From positions 124,001 to 188,000 of the forward strand of contig MSJH02000812.1 in assembly GCA_001931875.2 (NCBI GenBank): a DNA stretch of 64,000 bases, written 5' to 3'. This DNA is from Byssochlamys sp. IMV 00236. Taxonomy: Eukaryota > Ascomycota > Eurotiomycetes > Eurotiales > Thermoascaceae. A model generated the notes under the pieces. That model saw only the letters and a list, made by a program, of their open reading frames with translations, was not told the origin of the DNA and ran no database searches. Positions 24,501 through 34,533 of this stretch are shown one piece after another (the stretch's first letter is position 1; each line of letters begins with the position of its first letter). Both the position numbers and the translations under genes were made by a program.

Positions 24501-25557
24501 ACGGGCGCCCATCGATTGTTTGGACTTTGAGTTTGGAGTGCTGTCGTCTCTTGGTGCTGCGAGTCATGAATATCTCACTGTGCCGATCCGGTCACAACAA
24601 TGAAAGGGAAGTTATCGCACATGGATGGACCTCTTCTTTGAGAGAACTCAGCCACATCCCAGATAGGTTACATACAGAGCCGTTACTTGCGCACGTAACT
24701 GCTCCAATAATAATGAAGGCAGTATTATTGTCAGGGATAGGGGGAAAGAGAACAGAACATGTCATTGCGCTGCCGATGACGGGCTGTGACAGTTGTAGCA
24801 TCGATACTACGGCAAGTGACGTGACAGGACAGGGCTACCTGAGCCTTTCCCGTGTAGTACTGGAGTTTGAAGTGCCGTTCTGGGTGAAAAAAGAGTATCA
24901 GGATCAAGTCTCTTTCTCTCTTTCTTGGCTGGACGAGGTCATGTCTGGGGGGATGATAGGCCAGGATCAGTAGTCATCCTCTAACGACGCAGGAGAGAGC
25001 TCACGAGGTTCACACTGCTGTCTCCGTAATAATGAACTTACTCGTCTCTTTCTGTCAAGTCTTTCTTCTTTTTTACCCCTGAAAAAAACCTTTCATGGTC
25101 GTTGACTCGCTAGCACGAGGCCGTAGCGGCTCCCCCGTTCCGCCTTGCGCCAGAAATCGTCCGGCCAAAAGCAAGTGGAACCTCAACGACGCCCCCGACG
25201 AGCTTCTCCCCGTCGACCAGTCGCTCCTCCAGCTCCTCCACTGCCAGCCTCATAGCGTCCCAGGGCTTACATGGGACTAGTTTGGGTCCTCTAGCCATGC
25301 AGACTATGATCTCCTCCCTGAAACCGGCGTCTGTTCGCACATACACCGGTGTAACGACTGTCATGAACAATCCAGACTCCCATGTTGAGCAGTCTCAGTG
25401 ACCATTGCCAGCCGCTGTTGGACTTTGCCTTTGCCGCTAGCAACTATCATTATCACGCTCATCGCTACAACGGCTGGCCAGGAACGCTGTCACTCTTTTG
25501 TTCCCTTCCCCGGATCCCCTCCCTCTGTGAGAGTCAAGACATCTCTCCTCCAGGTCC
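18521..25557. other. 7-kb gene-poor block
   Basis: No ORF longer than about 150 codons and none with convincing coding composition. The first 140 bases are the pyruvate dehydrogenase promoter and leader, with a GA/CT tract at about 18588-18603. About 19.1-20.3 kb is A/T- and TpA-rich with many stops in all frames, like decayed repeat DNA. About 21.5-25.0 kb carries repeated short TAA/ATA tracts in otherwise ordinary sequence. The last 500 bases probably hold the promoter and leader, or an unresolved first exon, of the RING-PH-VWA gene: a GC-rich open stretch at 25095-25280 could be coding. No transposase, reverse transcriptase or terminal repeats were recognised. Confidence 0.4.
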
Positions 25558-28500
25558 ATGTGGAAACATCGGCTCTCTTCCAAGCCGGACACTTCGCCTC
25601 GGAACGAGACAGGCATTCAATTCTCCGAACGTAGTAGTCTCTTTGGCCGCTCCAAGAAAAAGCCGTCGTCAGGTAAGCGCGTCCCCGAAGCTACTATCTA
25701 CTATTACTATACTGGTCTTTGCAACAACCTCTGAGGGCATGGAGCAATGTCGTCTTGTTTGTCTCAAAAGCGCAGCTCCATTCTGATTGAAAACCCACTT
25801 GATTCATTGTTCCTATCATCCGTCTTGGCTTGCCATGTGTGGCTGATGAACTCTTCCCACCCTGAACTCCAGATCTCCCGTCTCCAAGCTATCTCTCTCG
25901 TTCTGGTTCACAGTCGACCACCCACTCATTTCGTTCTGCAGCTAGACACCTTCTAGACAGGCCGGAGAGCAGCCTTTCTGGTCAATCGCTGTTCTCGCGC
26001 GCCCGCGCTCCCTCCGCTTTCAGCAACAGGACTCTGCAGTCGGACGTACAAGGTCCCGGGGTCAGTTATACTCCCCATACCAATCGTTCGCAGACATCTC
26101 TTAATTCTCGGCCTGGACGGCATATGTCGGGAATGATGGAGGTCGAGCGGACACGGACACGGAGAGACAGGACGTTTGTAGGGAGTGAATGTGCTGTCTG
26201 TGAAGAGCCCCTGGAGCATATCCTCCGCGGAGAGAGAATCCTCCAGTTCTCCTGTGGTCATGTCTCCCATGAAGCTTGTTTCTATGAGTATATCAAAGAG
26301 TTCGAGTCACAGTATTGCCCGACATGCAATGCGCCGTTGGGGCTGGACAGCAGCAGGGGAGGCAATGTTCTGGATCTCGGTAGGTCCCCTCATTCCCTGG
26401 AAATATGGTTAATGCAATCGTGCTGATTCACCTGGCAGAGAAACTCAGCAACATTGTACGCTCTGTCGCTATGAGTGACACTGCAACCCAAAGGACCGGC
26501 ATGACTACACCCGCTCCATGGGATCAACCTCCTCCCCGTCCTCGCATGGGAAGCACAGACGAGCGGTCGATGATGGATCGCTCCATGATGGATCGCTCTA
26601 CCATGGATCGTTCCATGATGGACCGAACGATGTCGATTAACCGCGATTCTCGAGACGCGTACAGTCGGCGTGACAGTCACACTAGTGCTCAACGTGATAG
26701 GGTCGAACGATTAACTGTATCTCAGCAACAGCATTCCCGGAACGACAGCGGTGCCACCGGTTCTGCAGGCGACTATCCTGACGGACAGCATCATAGCACC
26801 GGCAGGAGACATGATTATGATGTCCAGGCAATGGAGTCAGATCTGAGTCCCCGACAAGGCACTATGAAGAACCCGATTCCGCCCCCGATTGTCACTGTTC
26901 GAAGCGAGTTCCCAACTCTCAACCGGTCTCGTCAGCAGCAATCGCTCACATGTCTTGTTACAGTGGAGGTGCCTGACGGGAACTGGCGTCCAGACGTCGA
27001 GGACCTGCGACATACTCCTCCTGTACAATCCCAGCCCCCGGAAGACATCCACAGCCCTGTCAGAGCACCATCTGTACAGGGTGCACAGTCATTGCAGTAT
27101 GAGCCCCAGGAAAATCTAGAGGAGATCACAGAAGATCTGCGGACGAGAGTCGATAACTGGCATGGACTTGAGTTCCAACGGTGAGTGATTCACTAGCCAT
27201 TGCTAGAATCTCGGGTTTGGAGTCGCTGACCTTTGTCCAGTTTCGGAAAGCTGCGTCTGCATGGCAAAGTCCACGTTGGCAAAGACCGCGAGTCATGGCA
27301 GGAGCTGGAATGCTATCTCTTCGCAGAGATGCTGATCTGTGTAAAAGAGAAAAAGCACAATGATCACCACCGTTATGATGAGCAGAGGCCCAAGCGCAAG
27401 CCGCGTTGCACCCTGAAGGGATCTATTCTTATCAAGAAGCATCTCAGAGAGGTTGAGTCTGTTTTAGGTCGGTTGGAACTGTTTTTGTGACCAAGCGTGC
27501 CCAGCTAACCAGTATCTAGATGAACTCATCCTTACCCTGAACCTGTCCGTCAGCGAGTTGCCTTGCTTCCATCTGCGATTCCAGAACCGTAACCAGATGG
27601 AGATCTGGCGACGGGCTCTTCTCGACCTCCACCGACCCGAACCTGTGACTCGTAATAACGTTGATTATGACGTTGATAACTCTGGCGCGGAAGAGGACGA
27701 CTATCGGACGCTCCAGACGAAGAGACAGTCATCGGCTACTTCGTCGTATGGAGCGGGCAAGTCTAACAATACGGCCTTGACCGAATACACCAACTCGGGC
27801 AGGGAGACCGTTCCCGTCAGTTTCCACGTTCCTCTCGACCTTGTGGTGGTGATTCCAGTTTCTTCTTCGATGCAAGGGCTCAAGATCACACTCCTGCGGG
27901 ACGCTCTCAAGTTCCTTGTGCAGAATCTTGGCCCAAGAGATCGCATGGGATTGGTTACATTCGGATCCAGTGGCGGAGGTGTGCCTCTCGTCGGCATGAC
28001 TTCCAAGGCTTGGACAGGCTGGAACAAGATCCTGAACTCCATTCGTCCTGTCGGACAGAAGAGTCTGCGTGCAGACGTGGTTGAGGGTGCAAATGTTGCC
28101 ATGGACCTTCTCATGCAACGGAAGTCCAACAACCCCATCTCCACCATTCTGCTGATCAGTGACTCTTCGACATCTGATCCGGAGAGTGTCGACTTTGTCA
28201 TCTCGAGAGCAGAGGCCGCTAAAGTTGGCATCCATTCATTTGGCCTTGGTCTGACCCACAAGCCAGATACCATGATCGAACTATCGTCACGCACCAAGGC
28301 GTCTTACACCTACGTCAAGGACTGGATGATGCTGCGAGAATGTGTCGCGGGATGCCTCGGATCGTTGCAATCGACGTCGCACCAGAATGTGAAATTGAAG
28401 CTGCGCTTGCCTGAGGGATCACCCGCAAAATTTGTCAAGATTAGCGGCGCTCTTCATACGACCAAGCGGGCGACTGGACGAGATGCGGAAGCAGCTCTGG

Positions 28501-29441
28501 GAGACCTGCGCTTTGGAGACAAGAGAGGTATGTTCGTTTACATTCTTGTGAAGGGACCAAGAGACTGATTCTTCCCAGACATCTTGGTACAACTCATTAT
28601 TCAGCCTGATAATGCCACCCAGGAACAGGTGCCCCAGGACCCTTGGGAAAGTCTCGTATCCGGCTTGGAGGCCCTCGGCGGATCGGACGGTGACGAACAA
28701 CGCGTGGTCAGCATTGAAGAGGTGCCTTTGATCCAAGCGGACCTTACATATGGGGATATTCTACGAGATGGACATCTAACGCATACACCCCGCCCGTCTC
28801 TCCTGGCGATCACCATGCTGCCGGCAAACCCCAGGGCGAAGAGTCCAGGAGCCCCAATGACTCCCTCTATCCCACCTCATCCGTCCATCGTCCAACGCCG
28901 TATGGAATTGCTCACATCGGACATGTTGAGTCGGGCTTTGACGCTTGTCTCTCGCGGTCAGAATGACCGTGCGCAGCATCTCCTTACTGAAACGCGAAGT
29001 ATCTTGAAGGGCCTCGGAAAAGGTGGCCTGCCTCCTCTGCCTCCAGGTGCTAAACCAACAGGCACAAGCGATTCAGGAAGTGCAGCCGGAACGCCGATGT
29101 CCTCATCTCCCCGCTCATCGTCCCAGTTTACGGAAGGTCATTCGTCCGCATCCGAAACTGCGACGATTACTCCTGTTGCTGCTGTCGATTCGCAGACCAT
29201 GATGGCCCTTGATGCCGATTTGGAGGCGGCCTTAGAATGGATCAACCACCCGGCCGTGTTTGGACGCGACTCGCGTAAAGCTGTTCTCCAAACGATCGGT
29301 GTGATCTCGTCTCAGCGCGGGTATACCTTCAGGACCCCTTCAGAAGCCCATTGGGCGCAGAGAGTCCCAGGCGTCAGACGCGTGACCGAAAGATCAAAAG
29401 AATGGCGAGAGACCGGTGATGATGCTTTGACTGAAGAGTAG
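25558..29441 (+). CDS. RING-PH-VWA protein, probable Far1/Ste5-family MAPK scaffold
   Basis: Exons 25558-25672, 25942-26379, 26439-27180, 27241-27467, 27520-28527 and 28579-29441 join in frame to 1130 residues. A RING-H2 domain (about 120-166) shows CAVC, then CGHVSHEAC, then CPTC. A disordered Ser/Asp/Arg linker contains four MMDRS-like repeats. A PH domain (about 430-547) ends in the classic RNQMEIWRRALLDL helix. A VWA domain (about 608-780) begins LDLVVVIPVSSSM, where the first MIDAS aspartate is replaced by proline. A polar C-terminal region follows. In yeasts the order RING-H2, PH, VWA is that of the pheromone scaffolds Ste5 and Far1, whose VWA also does not bind metal, so I infer a scaffold that recruits G-beta-gamma and MAPK-module kinases at the membrane. 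The start is uncertain: intron 1 (271 nt) is long, and a further upstream exon is possible. Confidence 0.7.
26570..26629 (+). repeat. four 15-bp coding tandem repeats (MMDRS units)
   Basis: Four consecutive 15-nt units encode MMDRS, MMDRS, TMDRS and MMDRT in the linker between the RING and PH domains. The units differ mainly by synonymous or single changes, so the array is recent enough to be visible in DNA. It may vary in copy number between strains. Confidence 0.8.
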
Positions 29442-29853
29442 AATGACCCGTCCGCTTTGTTATGGCTGTTTGCTCTATGATTTGTGTGTTCTTTTTTTTC
29501 CCCGAAAATATTGTTATTTCTCCCCCACAGGTTTGGTTTTGTATGATACCATTTTTGTTTCAGGATTATTTTACTGCGTGATACCATGAGCCGGTCTTCA
29601 TCACAATGTTTGAGGTGAGCTTGAGTGTGTACATGACTTTTCCAATATGTGTGCCTTGGGATCATCTCACGCTTTGTCGTGGCAAACGACCTTGGCGTGC
29701 TTGGACTTCTTGGAGGCTAGTACTCGCTTTGCTGTCTTCCCCATTTAGCTTTGTTACCCCCTTTGATCTATACTTCTATATTCTTGGGACTTCTTTTCAT
29801 TCTGCCCACCATATTTTATTCACATTGGATATCTATTTTTCTTTTTCTTTTTC

Positions 29854-29884
<31 letters not shown>

Positions 29885-30424
29885 AATCATCTCAAACATG
29901 TGGATTTCTCGGTCTGTTGAATGTTCATTATGAAAGGGTGAAATAAATGCACTTCGGATTCCGGATCGTATGATTCTGAATTGTTGCCAACTCAGTTCGA
30001 AGTTATGACTTCCATACCAGTATTCCCGTGCCTTTGCGGTGTATTGTAGGACTCCGTGACGGTAAACGCCGAATCTCATCATAGAACCTTGGTCAGAAAA
30101 GCGTTGATACTGTAGTGCTGACTGATTTCGGATCTTCTTTGCTCGTGGGGGTGCCAGCGCAAGGAATTTTTTTGGTCGATAGATATTACCATTTGTAGTT
30201 GAAGTTGTCTTTTCCATTCGGCATTATTTTCCAATGACATGTCAGCGAAGTATTGATACTGTAATGAAACCGTACAGGCCCGTGACCTCCGGTTGTTATC
30301 GATAGAGACCAACCTCGCTCGAGCTCCATTATCATCTTACGAAAGTACTGGCGCCGGTGATCAGCGCAGTACATACCTTTGTTTGCTGTACATACAAAGC
30401 CTGAACTACAGGCAAAGATCATCG
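29442..30424. other. intergenic region before OMA1
   Basis: Almost 1 kb without a gene. It contains a long T/C microsatellite (29834-29885) and the OMA1 promoter region. Confidence 0.5.
29834..29885. repeat. TTTTC/TTTTTC polypyrimidine microsatellite
   Basis: About 50 bases of tandem TTTTC/TTTTTC units followed by a T run. A simple repeat, likely length-polymorphic. Confidence 0.85.
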
Positions 30425-32227
30425 ATGCCGCCGCTCCCATCTTTACCGTCGGCCGTCTCGTTCCTCCGCGGCGTTGCGCCTCGTTCGCAGTCCGCTGCAG
30501 GCCAGCTATTGCCAACCGCTCGGCGTGGCGCTCCCAGTGCATGGTACACGCACTCCAGGCGCTTTTCATTTTCTGATAGATCTTGTTCGGTTTCCTTGAG
30601 AGGGTTATCGCAGTCTCAGTCGCAAGCATGGAACCGGTGCGCTGGGAGGCTGTTCTCGAGCTCGACTCGGCAAGCTCCGAGCTACCAGTATAAGCGATTC
30701 CAGCCGGGAAGGATACCATATCCTGGACAGCAGGGAGGAGGAGGAGGAGGAGGAGGAGGCCCTCCGTGGTGGGCTATCTATCGGAATGAACTGGTCATAG
30801 GAGTCGGCATCGGTGGGGCTTTCTACCTATACAACCTGGAGACTGTAGAGGTAAGCACAGGGTTAAATAATCCATCATCCTTGACCACAGTATCTGTAGT
30901 AGTGGACTGGAAACTACTATTCGCTCAAACACATCCCATTTGTGCGGTCCTATATATCATGTTTGTAGCTTTCGCTTCATTGCTAATGTCTGCCATTGCT
31001 GTTGGCTCTATAGATGACCGGTAGACGCCGCTTTAATTGCGTGTCCACCGCCCAAGAATTGAAAATGGGAGAACAGAGTTACCGGGAGGTTATGCAGCAA
31101 TATCGGGGGAGAATACTGCCGGATAATCACCCCTTAACGATTATGGTTGCTCAGGTAATGAAGAGGTTGATTCCGCAAGCCCCAATAGAAGGAGCGGACT
31201 GGAAAGTGCATGTCATTCACGATGACTCGAATATGAATGCTTTCGTACTTCCCGGGTATGATATGACTATCTTTTCCGATCTCAGCAGACTGGGATTGCC
31301 TGGTATAGTCTGTGATAGGCTGACATTTTGTTCCTAGAGGCAAGGTCTTTGTCTTCACGGGCATCATGCCGATCTGCCGGGATGAGGATGGTCTTGCTGC
31401 TGTGCTCGGACATGAGATTGCTCATGTTGTGGCGCGTCATCCAGCAGAGAGGATGAGCAATAGCTTTATTACAATTGGGCTAGCATTTGTTGTTGCCGCT
31501 CTTTTCGACGTGTCCGGGCAGATTCCGTCGATGCTCCTCAATTTGGTATACGGCCTGCCAAACTCGAGGACTCAGGAGGTTAGTTACGATTTCTACTGTT
31601 CATTATACCAACTACGTCATACTAATACATTGCAGGCCGAGGCAGACACTATCGGACTAAGTAAGCTCTGATTCTTTGTGGTGCTTTCGCCGGTACTAAT
31701 TTGGGTTAGTGATGATGTCCAAGGCTTGCTTTAATCCAGAAGCTGCAGTAAAACTGTAAGTTTTCCAAGTTCCCTGTTGACTTCAATGATTTGTACATTA
31801 ACAAACAGCTAGATGGGGCCGTATGCAGAAAGCAGAGAAAGGGTCGCCTCCACAATTCATGTCGACGCATCCTTCGGTAAGCTCATAGTCACAACCACAT
31901 GTGTAGTTTTCAAGTCGACGCCAGGGGCTGATGAGACGATAGAGCTATAACCGCATGGAGGCTCTCAGTGAAAAGTAAGTGGCCCCTTAGGGAGATTCAT
32001 TTACTCTATCCAGCTGACTGGGAGCTATAGATTACCGAAGGCAGAGGCAGAGTATGAAGCAAGCGGTTGTTCCGTGCCCAGTAGATACAGTAAGTGTCCA
32101 CAGACTCTGTGAATATGGGATTCGTACTAATCCACTTCTCTCCATTACAGTGCCTGGTTTCAGACAAGCCTACAACACATATGATGCGTATGGCACAGAC
32201 GATGGACATGATTCATACTTCTGGTAA
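30425..32227 (+). CDS. oma1: mitochondrial inner-membrane metalloendopeptidase OMA1 (M48)
   Basis: Zinc metalloprotease for quality control of inner-membrane proteins under stress. Nine exons (30425-30850, 31014-31255, 31338-31578, 31636-31660, 31710-31755, 31813-31876, 31943-31974, 32031-32089, 32151-32227) give 403 residues. The first about 90 residues are an Arg/Ser-rich mitochondrial presequence. A nine-glycine run (about 104-112) precedes a membrane segment (about 117-136). The catalytic motif HEIAH lies at 248-252, and the downstream ligand motif ExEAD (303-307) is assembled across an intron. The conserved WGRMQKAEKGSPPQFMSTHPS element follows. Several exons are tiny (25-64 nt). The sixth exon uses the second of two close AG acceptors: the first would give an immediate stop. 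Confidence 0.93.
30734..30760 (+). repeat. GGA microsatellite coding for polyglycine in OMA1
   Basis: Eight GGA codons plus GGC encode nine glycines between the presequence and the membrane segment of OMA1. Confidence 0.9.
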
Positions 32228-32623
32228 TTTGGGTTAGCAAGGTTGAAACATAAGCGAATATAGCATGCAATACGAGCGGGCGTCAGTATGCGGGGTGTAC
32301 TGTACATTGCAAATATTTCCATTAATAAACTCGACTGTCAATAATACGCATCTATCTTTGCTCAGTACTAAAGATAGCAAAGATGTAGAATGATATAGTT
32401 AGACTTGTAGAGCTCTCCGCCGTGGAGAAAGCCCTAACCCCTCCATGGCAGGATGCAAACCGGACAAACAATCCGGTCAGGGACATGTCGAGCTCATCCA
32501 AAAAATCACCGAACGGCGCGAAGCTCGAGTTGCGTGTTCTCAACAGTCACGCTTCTTTGATATTTCCGTTTCTTTATCTATCATACAGATTCCCTCTGTC
32601 AGCGGAGGTAGCAGAAAGTAATC
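32228..32623. other. OMA1-CCT8 intergenic region
   Basis: About 400 bases with the OMA1 3' end (an AATAAA-like sequence near 32322) and the CCT8 promoter, which ends in a pyrimidine-rich leader. No gene seen. Confidence 0.5.
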
Positions 32624-34533
32624 ATGTCGCTGGCGATCCCTGGACCCTCGCAGGCGGGTCTCTTCAAGCCTGGCTATCAGAGGTAAGCCACAACATTGAA
32701 GATCGCATGCACCTCACACAGTCGACTATGCGCACACGGACACCATAAAGCTGACTCGCAATTTTCATTTTACAGTTGGGACGCTGAAGATGGAGCCGTT
32801 ATCCGCAACATCGAGGCCTGCCGGGCCATCTCGCAGACCGTTCAGACGTCGCTAGGCCCGTATGGCCGCAACAAGATTGTCATCAACCACTTGCAGAAGA
32901 TGATCCTGACTTCCGATGCCGCTACAATCCTCAGAGAGTTGGACGTCGTACACCCCGCAGCGAAGCTGCTCGTTATGGCAAGTCAGCAGCAGGAGGCGGA
33001 GATGGGTGACGCGACCAACCTAGTCATCATCTTGGCGGGAGAGCTGCTCAAGAAGGCGGAGGAGTTGCTAAGAATGGGTCTGAAAACGAGTGATATCGTT
33101 CAGGGTTATGAGAAGGCTCAGAACTTTGCGCTGAAATGTCTAGAAGGTGGGTTTTTTCCCTTGCATAGTGATAATGATTGTCGTGGTCTATGAAATCTAC
33201 GAGTTTTTGAGGAGTTTATGCTTACTTATGATTTGTTTTTTATGGGATAGATCTCGAGGTCGATCGTCTGAGTGAAATTCGTTCCACCGCAGAGCTTAGC
33301 AAAGCTTTGCGCACAGTGGTTTCCAGCAAGCAGTCTGGAGCGGAAGACATTCTGGCATCTCTGGTCGCTGAGGCCGTCCTTGCTGTGCTCCCTAAAAACC
33401 CACTCAACTTCAACGTGGACAACGTACGAGTAGTTAAGATCATGGGTGGTAGCTTGGAACAGTCAAAAGTGGTCAAGGGTATGGTCTTTGGCCGGGAGCC
33501 CGATGGACAGGTCAAGAAGGCCAAGAAGGCCAAGGTCGGTGTCTTCAGCTGCCCGATCGATACCTCTCAGACCGAGACCAAGGGAACTGTGCTCCTGAAG
33601 AATGCGCAGGAGATGCTTAACTTCAGCAAGGGCGAGGAGGAGCGTCTTGAGGCCGCTATCAAGGAGTTGTACGACTCCGGTCTCCGTGTGGTTGTTGCTG
33701 GCAGCACTGTCGGTGAACTCGCCCTCCACTACCTCAACCGCTTCGGAATCTTGGTCATTAAGATCTTGTCGAAATACGAGCTGCGCCGTCTCTGCCGCGT
33801 TGTCGGTGCTACCCCTCTCGCTCGTCTTGGTGCCCCTATGCCCGACGAGATGGGTTCCATCGATGTTGTGGAGACCACTGAGATCGGTGGTGACAGAGTT
33901 ACTGTCTTCCGCCAGGAGGACTCTAACAATGTGACTCGCACAGCGACTATTGTCCTTCGTGGAGCGACCCAGAACCATCTCGACGACGTCGAGCGCGCCA
34001 TTGATGATGGTGTCAACGTTGTCAAGGCCATCACCAAGGACCCGCGTCTTGTTCCTGGAGCTGGTGCCACCGAGCTGCAGCTGGTAGAGCGCATCTCTGC
34101 CTTCGCCGATAAGACCCCCGGACTTCCGCAGCACGCCATTAGAAAGTACGCTGAGGCTTTCGAAGTCATCCCCCGGACCCTGGCCGAGTCTGCTGGTCTG
34201 GATGCCACCGAGGTCCTTGCTAACCTATATACTGCACACCACCGTTCTAACGGCCCGGCTGAGGAATCATCCGACGAGGAGGAAGAGGGCTCCTCTTCCG
34301 AGGAAGAAGAGCCATACTGGACCGCCGGTGTCGACCTGGACTCTTCCACGAATACCGGCACCATTGACGCTGTGGAGGAAGGCATTCTTGACCTGATGGT
34401 CTCCAAGAGCTGGGCTATCCGACTCGCAACTGAATCAGCTAGAACCGTCCTGAGTGTCGACCAGATCATTGTCGCACGACAGGCCGGTGGGCCTAAGCCT
34501 CCAGGCCCCAACCCCAACTGGGACGAGGACTAA
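32624..34533 (+). CDS. cct8: T-complex protein 1 subunit theta (CCT8)
   Basis: One of eight subunits of the cytosolic chaperonin TRiC/CCT, which folds actin, tubulin and WD-repeat proteins using ATP. Exons 32624-32682, 32776-33146 and 33251-34533 give 570 residues. Group II chaperonin signatures are visible: QTSLGPYGRNKIVINHLQ near residue 50, TSDAATILRELDVVHPAAKL, a GDATN nucleotide motif, and the C-terminal VDQIIVARQAGGPKPP that characterises theta. The equatorial domain near residues 475-500 carries an acidic insertion (EESSDEEEEGSSSEEEE) absent from animal CCT8. The ATG opens a 20-codon first exon ending PGYQ, the conserved theta N-terminus. The 223-codon opposite-strand frame is a shadow. 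Confidence 0.96.

Noticed and set aside
24527..24973. 148-codon plus-strand ORF in the gene-poor block
   Set aside because: Begins from TTG, with mixed composition and no domain. Probably a chance open frame.
14896..29441. A biosynthetic gene cluster or defence system
   Set aside because: No polyketide synthase, NRPS, terpene synthase, NLR or HET-domain gene is present. Neighbouring genes are unrelated housekeeping or signalling genes.
33463..34134. 223-codon open frame antisense to CCT8
   Set aside because: A shadow of highly biased chaperonin coding sequence.
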